Source of the DNA: Gonocerus acuteangulatus
Taxonomy: Eukaryota; Arthropoda; Insecta; Hemiptera; Coreidae
DNA length: 64,000 bases
Assembly (NCBI GenBank): GCA_946811695.1
Contig: OX328126.1
Location: 85,135,536 to 85,199,535 of the forward strand
Direction: 5' to 3'
The notes under the pieces are model-generated. The model ran no database searches. It saw only the letters and a program-made list of their open reading frames with translations, and was not told where the DNA came from. Position numbers and translations under genes: made by a program. Below, piece by piece: positions 25,059-39,676 of this stretch; position 1 is the first letter of the stretch, and each line of letters opens with the position of its first letter.

Positions 25059-28000
25059 GATGAGGGGAAAACCTAAAAAGCGCCTTTAGGGTGTTTGCCT
25101 CAGGCGAATCCCCAGTGTGTGGAACTCTCATCCACCAAAAACCCATCATTTCTGATATTATTCTCTCTTGGAACAGTTGCTTTGGCCAATCTTCAAGAGG
25201 GTATTGTATTTTCCTCTAAAGGGTGCCAACTATATTTTCATGATGCAGTGTTGGGCATTATTCGAATAAAGTATTATTCGAATGATTATTCAAATAAATT
25301 TTTAGTGAATGATGAATAATTCACTGAATTATCTTATTCACACATAAGTACATCATGAATTATTCACAGAATTATTCGTTATTCATCATTCATTATTCAT
25401 CATTCGTTATTATTTATTTCTAGTTGGTCTACTGATTAATCCTACTCAAACACATATATATATATACATATTTCCGGCTGCCAACATCATAATAAATCTA
25501 TCATTATTCACTAAAATATGTTTATTCTGATTGATCATTTGAACTTCATTCACAGAATAACGAATAATGAATAAAAGTAATTACAGTGGAACATGGATAA
25601 TTCGAACTTCCATAATTCGAAATCGTGGTTAATTCGAATATTTCTCTAGAATTTAGGACCTAAACAATGTAAAAAATAGTGGTTAATTCTAATAAAATTT
25701 TGGATAATTCGAATTTTTTACAAGTCTTTACCTCCAATGGGAAGTGTTCGATCTTAAATCTTGTGAAAATATTCTCCCCTCGGGTAAGAAGGATAGTAAG
25801 ATACAGATGTAGGGGTTCCTTTACAAGAAGCGCGACGTTCTCATAGTCTAGTTCTTGGACTCTGCCATGTGGTGGGTAGCGCTTCCTACCTTCCAGGGGT
25901 TGTTATAGTTACATCCTGTCGTTTTATCCTAGAATTCCCTCCCATCTTCATTTCTTATTCAGTTATAAGTCAGTCAGCGCATAGATCTGTTTTATTGTTT
26001 GTTCCTTGAATTCCTGGTAAACAGTGCAGTTCAGTGAGTTGTTGATTTAAGATGTAGAAGCCTAGAAGTTATAAAACTTTAACGTTGTCAGAGAAAATAG
26101 CTGCAATTAAAGAAGTTGAAAAAGGAAGAAAGAAAAAATCTGAAATTGCCAAGGATTCCTCCTAACACTTTATCAACTTACCTGAAAAATAATGAAAAAA
26201 TTCTTGCCCATGAAAATGACTTTTTTTAAAACAATAGATTTTTATTTTTACTTTTTTGATGAATTATTTATTACTTATGTACGTAATCATAAATTTATGA
26301 AATGTCTGTTATTGTTTAAATAAAATGTATGTTTTTTTTAAATTAAAAAATGTGAAAATATGAAATTCTATTTTTTACCCCTTTATTTCCAAAAACTTTT
26401 GTAATTCGAATTTTGGATAATTCGAACTTTTTTATGGGTCCCTAGGGGTTCGAATTATCCAAGTTCTACTGTATTCTTCATTCATGAATAAAGTAATACA
26501 TTTATTCATTAATCTTTATTCATCATTCTGAATAATTTTTGCCCAACACTGTCATGATGTTTATGAGGGACTAGTTCTGTTCCCCTCCCACTTCTTCTTT
26601 AACAACACTGCTTGTGAAAGTGGCAACAGTGCTCCACTTATCTGGGCTCGATAGCATTATTCCTGATATAGTTTCAGGCGAGAAAGGGCCACTATGCTTA
26701 GCCCTCTCCGCTCTTTTTTCCACCTGTTGCACTGAAAAAAGGCGGTGACCCGTTGATAACTTGTCAAAAAATTTGTTAAAATTTTAAATTAAAATTTGAA
26801 GAAATAAATAAAACTACAAATAGCAATTATTATTACTATTATTAAAATTACTCTATCCTCATATTTAGTGCATGAGATATATTTGTAAATTTAAAAATAT
26901 ATTTATCAATAATTTAATAATATTATTTTATTTTAAGGTCTGTCAGTGGAACTCAAGCTTTAGCAAGAATTGAAAAACTTCAACCTGCAGAAGTGAAGGA
27001 TATCCTAATTTGTTTTCTTTTTATCCTCAAACACCTAGCTCACGATCAGATCATTGCTTGGTGGCATAATTGCACTCATAATGAGATTCTCAGTTTCTTT
27101 ACTGTCATTCAGTAAGCATATTTTATTGAAAATTTTATATATATATTTTTTTATTAGTACCCTAGGAATATATGATAATATTGCTTTTTGTAAATAATAA
27201 TTTTAACATGAAAGTTCCTTATTATATTATAGGTACATACGACTCACAATAACTACTTGAGAAAGATAAAATGACATGTATTGGGGCAGAGCAATGGTAA
27301 TGAACAGTGCACTCCATTACTACAAACATGATTTACTTATCACGAAGGTTAGATAGTTAGCCGTCGAGGTGATAAGCAATCAGGGATTAGTTGGGATTTG
27401 GCTAAGAAAACATCAATACGATTTTTGTAAAAAATCTATATTAAGGAAGTTTCGGCTACTCTTTGGTAGCCTTCGTCTGCTAAAATGACAAAAAACAAAG
27501 AAAAAAACAGAATTAATACACAGAAAAAAGGTTTACCAGTAAGATAAATGATAGGTCTATAAATACAAATCAACTTTTTTTAAAAAGAACAATTTGTTGT
27601 TAAAATATTAGAACAATTATGTTATTAATAAACAGGTAAAATGAACGTTAGTTGTATATCTAGAAATTAGTTCTAAATTAGTTAAATGGAAACATAAGAC
27701 ACATTTTAAATGAGGTATATACAAGTGAATAGACACTAATAATAATATTAATTAATTTTTAACAGAAAATAAGGTACTACATACCAATGAAGGTGCTGGG
27801 AGGCAGAGAAAGACCAAAGTTAACACTTAAGTAACCATCGTGAAAATATACACGAAAACTGGGATATTCCAGGGTACATGTAACTGAACAAAACAAGTGG
27901 TGGGAGGAGGTCGGTATGGATCACATTTATGACAGGAGAGGAGAAAAAAGGTGATAATGGAAGGATACCCAAGGGGCATGGGAAAATACTAGGTGGGGGG

Positions 28001-28829
28001 TCGAGAGAGTTTATTCACTTGTATATACCTCATTTAAAATATGTTTTATGTTTCCATTGATTTTCTAGAACTCATTTCTAGATATACAACTAATGTTCAC
28101 CTTACCTGTTTAGTAATAACATAATTGTTCTAATATTTTAACAACAAATTGTTCTTTTTAAAAAATGTTTATTTGTATTTATAGACCTATCATTTATCTT
28201 ACTGGTAAACCTTTTTACTGTGTATTAATTCTGTTTTTTCTTTGTCATTTTAGCTGACGAAGGCTACCAAAGAGTAGCCGAAACGTCCTTAATATAGATT
28301 TTTTACAAAAATCGTATTGATGTTTTCTTAGCCGAATCCCAACTAATCCCTGATTGCTTATGATTTACTTATGATTGACAAACAGAATAGGACAGCTAAT
28401 ATAGTAGATATTTCAATTCCCAAAGAACAAAGTATCTAGAAATTATATGCCAAAGAAATACGGTTCTGCTCAATACTGCGAGAATTGTATGAAAATGTTT
28501 ATTGTACGCTCTAAATTAAGAAAATAAAAAAAGACTAATCTAAATTTCTTTCAGTTGGTATGGAAAACCCCCTGAAAAGAATTTATATCTGGGAACTAAT
28601 GAGAACACCCCTATAATAAGCTAACAGGCATCTCAAGTTTTGCCACAAAAATGTTAAAGGGGAGCTCAAGAATGAGTTTTACAAATGCTTACATTTAATC
28701 CTAAAACCATTGTTGTTTATTTGTGCAAAGAGCATTACCCCTAAGAATAATGAATTATGCCAGTGATCTTGATGTTTGATGCCTTTTAAAAATAAATGAA
28801 TAATTGTGTTCAATAAATGTATCTGGACT

Positions 28830-28904
<75 letters not shown>

Positions 28905-29206
28905 TCAATTTTTAAATATTTTTGTATTTTTGGTCAATAGTAACATACAGACAGACATCTGGTAGACATTTTTGACCTAGCCTTTGACACCCCCTGTATC
29001 AAGACCTACCTGTGTGCCAAGTTTGATCAAAATCGGTCAAACGGTGTGGATTTTTATAAGGAACAAACAGACAGACAGCTGCTATCAATTTTTGACCTAG
29101 CCTATGACACTCCCCATATCAAGACCTACTTGGGTGCCAAGTTTGGTCAAAATCGGTCAAACAGTGTGGATTTGTATAAGAAACAAACAGATAGACACAT
29201 GATTTT

Positions 29207-29254
<48 letters not shown>

Positions 29255-29982
29255 AATATTTTTACTTATAATGGTAAGACTTATATTCAATTTTCTTTCC
29301 TGAGAACTGGGGAAGTCATTTCCTATTTTTCCTAACTATTCTTAAACATTATTTTATTTTAAATAATTTATTATTCCTCTTATTTTTCTATGGTTAATTA
29401 CAATAATAATAAAGTTAACATAATTACAGGTTGTGCTTACACGAGTTTAAGTATACTGGACGTAGGCAAATTGCGAGTGGCAACACTGGAGGAAAGGGTG
29501 GTGCCAAGTCGATGACTCTACCTGCTCGAATGCAACCTCCAGACTTCACTGTAGAACCGCCATCTAATCATCTACCTCTTTCAGGGAGTAATAGTATTGG
29601 GAGAGGCGAATCTCAGGCTAATCGCAGTACGTGCCTTATTTATTTATTTTTTAACTTTGGACAATAAATATTTAAGCCTCTTTGTAAACATTGAACCCAG
29701 AAAATTCTCTTCGTGTTATTGTTTTAACTCTGCTTCTGTCTGGTTCCCCTTCTTTAAATTATTCCCCTCCCAAGACTAAAGTTTTAAAAAAAATTGAAAA
29801 CGAAAAGCTCTTCAGTTGAGAATTACAGAAACATTTAGCAATTAAATAATATTTAAAATTGAAGGCTTAAATTGTTACTTGAAGGTTGATTGTATTACAA
29901 TTTATTTTTCTACAAAAATAAATAAACTATTGAATTTTGCCTTATATTAAAAAGGTTTCAATTATTTTTCTCTTAACTGGGG

Positions 29983-30058
<76 letters not shown>

Positions 30059-33000
30059 GTATGTATATAAAGTTAGTTTAGAAGTATTAAATAGTTCATT
30101 GGAGATGCTGGTAAATTGGAGTAATTATTGAAGAATCTACTGCTGAGGTGTCCTACTGGACACTGCATTCTGCTTAACAAGCTTAAATTATTTGGTCATT
30201 TCCTTGTTTAGAAAATGAAGACACTGTTTTAGATTTATTGTTGCCTGTCTTCTCGTTGCAGTACCATTGTTAGCAGTTCTAAGTATTTTATTCTTTATAT
30301 AAGTCTTATTTGAGAATATTGTTCTTATAAAATTAATTTTAAAAATTTTTTACTAATATTTTAAAATATAATTCTTAACATATTTTATTTTTAAAAAATC
30401 CTCAAAGAACTGTATCATTATAGAAAAATGTATTTTTTTCCGCTTCACTAATAATTTTGGTGCCTTGTAACATATAATAAACCTTTGTAAATTGTTAGTG
30501 TATATACACTAAAATAAAATAATAATATAAGTCGTTTGAAGTTATTAAAAAATAATAATAAAATAAAAATAATAAAGTAAAGTAATAATTATTCTTTATA
30601 AAAGGTGTCTACTGCATGAAAATGTCACGAAATTGAAAATAGGGCACAAAAAACACGAAAAAGTCATGAATTTTGAAAACATGTCACGAATTTTCAGTTT
30701 TACCAGAGGCTAACGTAATCCCGGACTTCCGCGATTCCGTAATTGTCACAGTTTTTGTATGGCTACGCAATTTTGTTTGCCTCTCCTACCCCCTTACTCT
30801 TTTAGATACCTTTGTTGCAACATTTACACATCAATTATCCATTATTTACCTATATGCAGACTTAAATATTAAAATTCTGTACACATTAATTTACTAAATT
30901 ATGTATATTTACAATGAATATTTAATTAGTTATATTTTTACAAATTTTAAATTCTGCTTCTATTGTTCAATAGAAGCAGAATCTACTAATTCCATAGTCA
31001 TTCTGAATTTTTTATTATCATTACTTCACTTTTAAAATTTATATGACTATCCTGTTTAACATATTATGTTCATTTTATTTATTTATTTAAATTTTAATGC
31101 CCACTTTAATTAACTTAGAATTTTTAGGTTCATTTTATACAGTTTTAAATGTATGTAAAATTGTGAGTTTATAGATATTACGGTAATTCATGTAATGCTA
31201 CAAAAAAATTTTAAGCTAATTGTTAAGGTTTCTTATTTTTAAGTGAAATTATTTTCTTTTTAATGGGCATGAAATTAGTTTTTCAAATCAGTAAAATGTC
31301 ACAAAAAAGTTCTGAAATTGGCTTTCACAAAAGTAGTAGACGCCCTGTTATAATCAATCTTATAAGTCATGGCCTCTTTAACACAGTGGTATAGTTTTAA
31401 ATAGTCCTCGTTGTTCAAATAGTCTATTGCTTTGATGGTAGATAATCTATTCTTCTGGAAGAAGTTTACCCTTATCTCAGACAGGATTGGACAAACAGGT
31501 AGGAAATGGATGATATCTTCAGGTTGGATCATATTGCAAAGAGAGCAGAGGGCACTATCATCAGAACTCCAAGGCTTCCTGTTCAGGTTTAGGGTTTATG
31601 TTCTGGCTCGCATGATGGTCCTTATCATTTGAAGGCTGTTTATATCGTTGACTTAAGACAGCTGCTTACTTTCAAATTTCACAGTTTTGTAGGAGTGTGG
31701 AGAGCTTACCACTATATATTAGCGAAAATCGCATCTAAATTGGATAAGCCGTTTCTGAGATTCGTGTGCACTAACGCACAGACAAACAGATAAAAATTCT
31801 AACAATCATTGTTTTGGGTGCTTTTGCATTGATAAAGGCCCCCAATAATATTTTTCTCTTATGTCCCCATGTACAGATAGTGTTTCATTGCATTTTTATT
31901 ATATGTTTAATATATTAATTTTTGTAATCGATATGGTTATGTATATGCTATTTATTACCTTTTCTGACTCATAAAGTATTATGTTTGCAAGAAGAATTTT
32001 TTTACTATAATAATATATGCATTTTCACCACAAAAATAAGTATTCTTTTGTATACAATAAGCCTAGTTGGAGAAACTGTGAATCCTGAATGGTAACTCTT
32101 TAAAAGGCTGTGAATATTTTATGATTTTGATGTGTTTTATGATTATCCAAAATTTATTTTTGTTTTCAGCGGAAGGCGAGTCTCGTTCACTTTACCAGGC
32201 ATTACTAGAAGCAAATCTAGCTACAGAAGTTGGTTTGACAGTCCTAGATATCCTTGGATTATACTGCCTTCATTTTCGAGATGTTCTTCTTTCTTCTGGA
32301 GGTGACAATGCTGTCATGTCTTCGATATTCTCTCTGTATCTTTCTTTTCTTCAAGTAGGACAAAGTGAGACTCTCTTCAGGCACGTATTTGCAGCATTAC
32401 GTGCTTTCATCAATAACTTCTCTCTGCCTCTCTTCCAAGGTAATAATTTATTTTCGGTAATATTATAAAACTGTTTAATAAGTGCTCAGACATTTAGCAC
32501 ATTCCAAAGGAATAGTAGCTTGATTTTTTGTAAAAGTTCTTCAAACTTTCATCGATCCAACCTACTAGATACCATTAATGATTCCTATTAAAATTTATGT
32601 ATATACATATCGTCCCTATCATATCAAACTATCGAATATGCAAAATCTTGTTTTTCAGATGCAAGACTTTTTCTCTTGGATTGTGGATGGTACGGCTTGT
32701 CGCCGTAAATTTTCACAACTCTAACCCCTTTCGAATAGCCTTTCATGCCTTAAATAAAGTATCGAATAGACCATTTTTCAATATATTACTTCGTCAATGG
32801 ATAGAATATGGTTGTTCTCTAGTTTGCTCTGATTTGCATGTTCCATAATTTGACATGGTAGGGACGAAAATTACTCAATCCTCTTTCTCAAGGGTCACTC
32901 ATGGAAACACTATAACCATTCTCTTTCTAAAAAAATAAAAGGCATCACCCCTATCCTGGCTAGAAAAGGACGGTAAACTTTGTATAACCTTTCCCTAGAA

Positions 33001-36000
33001 TCTGTCTTATTTGTAAGTGGGCCTTAAAAATTGAATAGATTCATGTTAGTTTAGCACATCCTTAGGTAATTTGGGACTATAGCCCGTTCAGTTAGATGGA
33101 ATAGTTCTAATCCCGCATGAGCGAAATTCTGAGGGAAATATTCCTGACGGTTCCGCTATTTTCATTTCCATTACAATGAACAACACAACTTTAAACTCAA
33201 TAAAACCTGATGATGTCTTGTTTAGGACCAGGGTAGGCTTTGAGAGATCAGGGAAGGGAGATAGTGTTTAATATTTATCAATACTTAGCTAAAGCTAAGG
33301 CTAAAAACATTTAAGCTATAGCCTGTTCAAATAGATGGTTTAGTTGGAGGGAAAAGGGTGTGGCCTGTATTCCCCGTGCAAGAAATTGACGGTAAAGATT
33401 CTCTCTGTTATAACCTTATCGCTAGGAGGTTTAAAACATCCTTACTTTTCCGTCTATCTGAACAGGCTAGAACTGCCTTGCTCTGAACCTGCTTAATTAT
33501 CAAGTTTCTGCAAGATAAACTTTTTTTTATGTATATTCTTTCTTTACATGTGATTAATGTGAAGACAGTTTAATTAATGCCAAATTAATTTTTTCTATGG
33601 ATCTTTATATTTTCATTATATTTTAAGGTGTACAAATACTAGTAACAAGATCATTGAAGTATAACAACCAAGATTTACTTGATTTCAGGAAATGCATCTC
33701 TTTGTGGAGAATTGTGTTTAGAACTTCTTCGTTCGTGCAACTCACGACTCTCTGCTATCCGCCAGGAGGCTTGTGCTATCCTGTATCTTCTTATGCGAAG
33801 TAATTTTGAATTCTCCGGCCGAAAAGGAATAACAAGAGTACACTTGCAGGTACTATGTTTCTAAACTCATACTGTTTCTTCAACAAAACAACACCCTGAG
33901 AGAACTTTTTAAAAACATATATAATACAAAATTGTTAATATCAAAATTTTGCATTCCTTAGTTTTCATTTAAAATTTAGTATTGTATCCTATATACAGGC
34001 TTACTGTTAAGTTGGTCAAAACAAACAATTTTAAGCCATTATTGTTTTATCCAAAACTTACCTGTTTTCAAAATATTGAATATTTCAGGCTTTTTCAAAA
34101 GAAAATCACTGCTGCTTAGGTTTTGGGTATTTTTTTTATTTTTAGCATTTAAACTGAAAGTTGTTATTGAATTTAAGACATTCAGAATAAACTATTAATT
34201 AAATGAAACTATCAAATTTTTACGAGACAACGGATTGAACGAGGTCATTTTTATTTTAATTATTGGGTCCCCAATTATTAAAATAAAAATGTGTGCATTT
34301 ACTTTTGATTTAAATTGTCTTTTGTATTTGTTGAGTAGAGCGCAATACTCTTTGCTATGAAAATTATATTTCTTGCAAGCAAATAAACCTTTTACTCATA
34401 ACCTATTTATATTAATATATCTGGACAGATTTCAATGAGGACTAATCCTTCCCTTAGATTAATTTTTTGAAATTCTTTTATTTGTATTTGTATATAAAGA
34501 AAGTTGAGTTCAAAAGTTATAGCATAGTATTTTAGGTATCGCTTGATTCATATCCACCATAAACTGATATAACATTACTAAAAAATTCTAATAATTATTT
34601 CTATTTGTTACTGATGTTTTGTATTTATTAAGAGAATTTTTATATTTAGGCAAAAATAGATTGATTGCATTCTACTTCTATCTAGCAGCTAATCAAGAGA
34701 AAAGCTTGGGGGTTTTTGACTGTTTTCACTAGAAACCCAAATGAACCGTGAAGTGTGACTAAAGTGAACTTAAACCACATTTTCCAGGTGATCATCTCAG
34801 TCTCACAGCTTCTTGGGGCTATTGTAGGCCTCAACAATGCCAGGTTCCAAGAGTCCCTTTCTCTCATCAACAGCTATGCGTCTTCTGACAAGGTTATGAA
34901 AGGAACAGGTTAGATTATTACCATCATACGCTGAATCTTTCAGCATAGTGTGTATAAAACCTCTAAGCATAAAGTAAATTAAATACAAAAAAGAATGAAA
35001 TGAAGCAAGGAAAGCCAAAATTAAAGAATATACTGGGATTATATAATTTGGCAATTGTTTTTCATAGAGAATTTTTGAAATAAAAATCAAATAGAATTTT
35101 GAAAATAATGCATACATTTATATTGGGGTCTCTACATTCTTAAGAAAAAACCGGAATATTATTTATTTATAAATAATATATAAATGAAGTTCTTCCAATC
35201 ATCTGTTCCCTGGAGTTAAATACAATTAAATGGAGAGCAAAGAAGTTTTAGTTATTATTGAAAACAATAATGGGATAATTATTATTTTAAATTTAATAGG
35301 AATCAACCTTAATAGGAATAATAAATTTAATAGGAATAATCATTTTTAGAGGAGGCTACCAGCCTTTTCTAGCCAGGATAAGGCTGATGCCTTTCTTTTT
35401 ACTCAAGAAAAGCCAATAAAGATAGTGAGAATGGAACACACGGCTTTTACATCTCCTAATTGGAGATTTTAACATAACCGTGGAGGCACAGTGGCTGTGA
35501 TCACTCTGTAAAGTCATGGGTTCGATTCCCACTAGGGATACAGGCTTTTCTATTTAAAAGAGAAATGGCGATAACTCTATCCTGGCTAGAAAAGAGTGGT
35601 TACCTGTAAATATCCTGTCCCAAAATTCTGTTTTGTATAAGTAGACGTTACAATTTAAATAAATAAATAACATAACAAACTTATCTTGTCTTGGATCTTC
35701 TTATATGACTTTTCATATGAGATTTGTTTTCGTACTTAAATATTATTTAGCAGCTCAAATCACCATTGAAGGAACATTATTTGTTTAATACAAATCATTA
35801 AACAGTCAGAACTTCAATAAATAAAAAAATAATATACATATTACGGCCCCAGAAGTCAAGTGGTCTAAGTGACAATTAAAAAAAAAAAAAAAAAAAAATG
35901 AGTTAGATACATGAATGGGTTGTGAACCGTAATTTTGTGTGTGGTAAAGAGATCAAATTGATTTTCTTGACAGTTGCTGCCACCTAGCTTGTGTTCTCTT

Positions 36001-39000
36001 GAATATCGTCACTTTTGTAATATTAAGTCCAGAAGGAAATGAAGGGGTCTATGTGCGGATTCTCCAATTCTTTTTTATATTAATCATAAACCGTATGATG
36101 TACCTATTATGTATCATCGATAATAAACATCTAAGGACCTGAGGATTCGTCTAGTATGATCGGAACTGTAAAAATCTAGTTTTTGCTATTACCACCTATG
36201 TTCAACTTTGGCTCTATTTTCCTCAAAACATTGAATATGTTACCTCCGAGCTCCTCATATATGAGGCGTGTTTTTTAAGTAAGTACCATCCGGAAAATCA
36301 TGTGCACAGTTTTTTGGGACAGAAAAGGAGTATTGCTTGTGGAATTCCTGCCTCGTAATGAGATAATAAATGCAGCAGCTTATTGTGAGACATTGAAAAA
36401 TCTGTGCCATTCAATCCAGAACTAAAGACTTGGCAAGTTGAGCAAGGGCATCGTTTTGCTACATGACAATGCCCGTCCGCATGTGGCTAATCAGACCAAA
36501 GATCTCATAGGGGCCCAAAGTGCCTCGAGATTAAAGGAAATTATGTAGAAAAGTTGATTAAGGCACTGGCTTTCATGTAAAAATAAAATTATTGAGATAT
36601 CTTTGCACGTATTTTTTTAATTTCAAAACGGTACTTACTTAAAAAACAGGCCTCGTATTTATTGGCTCTACAAGTTTAACACAATTTGGTTACCCCTTAA
36701 AAAACTAAAACTATATCCTGGCTATAAATGACGGATAAATATCACAGAATTTCACAAAAATACCCAAGGAATGCTAAGGTTGTCCTAGGCTTTAGGTATA
36801 CCTAATCCATAATTAGAAAATAAACATATTGCCTCATTAGAATAGTATCTATGAGAGCAATATAACAACCAGAATGGACTTGTTTTATATTTTCATTTGA
36901 TTTCTTTAAAACAGGTTTTCCAACCGAAGTGAAGGATTTAACGAAAAGGATAAGAACAGTGTTGATGGCTACAGCCCAGATGAAGGAACTCCATCATGAT
37001 CCTGAAATGCTGTCTGATCTTCAGCATAGTCTGGCCAATTCTTATGCTTCCACGCCTGAGTTACGACTCACTTGGCTTCAAACAATGACGAGAAATCACA
37101 TTTCTCATTCTAATTATTCAGAAGTAAATTTCAATTATATTTAAATGTATTATTGAATTATTAATTTTAAACATTGATACTCCACATTTTCTTTCTTAGC
37201 CTCCTTAAATGTTGTGCAACTCCATTTTAGATTCCCTTGCTACACTTTTTAAAATTTGTTTATCAGTTACTGCCTCATTAACCTTCCAGCAGTCGTGCCC
37301 ACTGTTGGAACATGGGCGGTCGCGGGGCGCACTTAGTGCGCCTTCATGTTATTGTATTTTAAACGTCTATTTATTTATTTTTTCCTTTACTATTATATTA
37401 TTTATTGTAGTTAAGTCATTATTGTAGACAGATAAATAAATAATGGTAATCTAAATAAGATCATTTTATCTTTTAAAACAAATTTATTCCATATAACTTC
37501 ATTTATTTTTAAAAAATGATTTAATTTACAATAAGACTGAAAATTGTAATGTGTATAAATATTAATGTCTGGAACAAACTTTAAAAAACAATTCAACATT
37601 AAAAGATACTTAAATAAAAGTAGAAATATACAAGGTAATTAAATGCTAAGAATGTAATTCTTACGATCTATTCAGACAAACCTGTGTCCTGTCCCCTTTT
37701 ACTGCATTTAATGCAAATTGGTTCAAGCTTTACATGTAAATTTATTACATGTACTACACGTTATTTTGGTGTTTATTTTCAATAAAATTCTGTTCTATGA
37801 TGAACTCACAAAAATATTGGCAACACAATGTTTCTCCATTTACAAATTAAATTAAATCATTTTACTCGATTGGGTCTAATATTGTTTGAAATTTGTTTGT
37901 AATTTTGACCTTTAAGATTATTTTCTTGCCATTTCATATTTATTTCTTCCCTTATTGATAGTCAATTATTTTTTAGTGTTGTTTTCATTTTTTATTAATA
38001 TTTATGTGTTTTATAACACATTTTTTATTCAGTTAAATTTATAAAAAAAAAAAAAAAAATTTTAGGCTGCTTGCTGTCAGTTGCACATTGCTGCACTAAT
38101 GGCACAATATCTGAAACTGAAAGGTGAACAGCCATGGGGTGCTGAGGTTTTTGGGCCCATTTCTACTAACATTCCTACTGACGAAACATCTCTCAAATTA
38201 GATTCTGGTAAGTTAGACTAAATTGTCAGTTTGTAGTTTTATGTAGAAAGTCAATAATTGGGGTCTCCCCGTAGTCTATTGGCTAACGCCTTAGATTCAT
38301 ATGCGGGAAATGTTGGGTTCGATTCCCACCGACTGCAGGAATTTCCTCATCTCATGGCTCGTTGGGAAAATTCCTCGCTGCACCCTGGATGTCGGCGCTA
38401 ATGGCCTAGATGTCGATGCACCGTAAAAAAAAAAAAATAAATAAATAAGAAAAAAAAGACAATAATTCTTTTATATCAAATTTATATAAAAACTTTAATT
38501 TATATAGGTTCAATATATTGCTTTTAGTTATAAACACAATTTATTTGCAAAGAAAATAATATGAGACTAATGTGGTAACCTTTTTTTGTTTTTTCTCCAG
38601 GTGTTACAGATGTTCAGTATACCGAACAAAATCTTGTTACTCAACTGGAGACCTGTGCTGAACATATTGAAAGATCTGAGCGATTCGAAATTTTGTACCA
38701 TTTATACAATCTTGTGCTACCAATTTATGAAAAGAGAAGGGATTATGCTTCCTTATCGAGAGCGTATTCAACACTTGCTCAAGCAATGGCTAAAGTAACG
38801 TCATCTCAAGGGAAGCGCCTCCTTGGGAGGTTTTACAGAGTGGCATTCTATGGAGAGGTTAAAATTATTTATAATAATCATGTTAGCTTATTTTAATTCA
38901 GATTTTAAAACATGACAAGAGCCTGGTTGAACGAAAACCTCACAAGATGGGAACAAGTAGTATTAATCAGGCTTAGAATTGGGCACTGACTCATGGATAT

Positions 39001-39622
39001 CTCAAGCAAAAGACCGACAGACCAAGGTGCAGACATTGCGACGAGGATCTTACAGTGAAACGCATACTAGACTGTATACTGAGTGAGAGACAACTTACAA
39101 ATACCACACAACTTACTTGACTTATTATCACCAGGTAGCCCTTACATCTACATTATACTTCAACATTTAAAGACAAACAACATTTATTCGAAAATTTAAT
39201 AGAACCTGTAAAATTTAAATATAATTGAGTCAATTTAAGTCTTAAAATCAACAAAAAGCTTTAAGTTGACATTTGTCCAAAACAAAAGTAAAAATATTAT
39301 TATATTAATTATTTTGAGTTACTTATTTTTTTATATTATACTATTACTTATTATTTGATTTTTAATATTATAAAACTGTGAAAAGAGACCATCGCCAAAG
39401 TTGCAGGACTCAAATAAATAAATAAAATTTAAATTTTGAGTTTATTGAACTGAACATATGACGCTATCTATGTTTAAAGTTGGGTTGCCAGATTTTTATA
39501 ATAATATATGATATAATAGTTTCTTGCCTAATGTATCAATATTTTATATAATTAAATGATTAGTCCAATCTTGACATTTTGGATGGATTTTTCTTTAAAT
39601 CATAGTTTTGGGGATCTTGACT

Positions 39623-39676
<54 letters not shown>

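Larger units (their letters stand above)
25246..26551. mobile_element. hAT-type element with perfect 8-bp TSD, hosting a pogo insertion
   Basis: Termini CAGTGTTGGGCATTATTCG and AATAATTTTTGCCCAACACTG are inverted repeats, flanked on both sides by TCATGATG (25238-25245 and 26552-26559). An 8-bp duplication and CAG...CTG ends are typical of hAT. The ends match those of 52657-53482. No transposase remains. Nested pogo element at 25584-26471. Confidence 0.9.
27340..28365. mobile_element. long inverted-repeat element with hammerhead-like motifs in both arms
   Basis: Arms of about 360-370 bp: 27363-27735 is matched inverted by 28005-28362. Both contain the block GGCTACTCTTTGGTAGCC or its complement. 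The right arm holds a near-complete hammerhead motif (28249-28292, plus strand), the left a mutated one (27441-27484, minus strand). The 270-bp centre is non-coding and recurs partly at 55996-56050. No reverse transcriptase or transposase is present. Confidence 0.8.
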
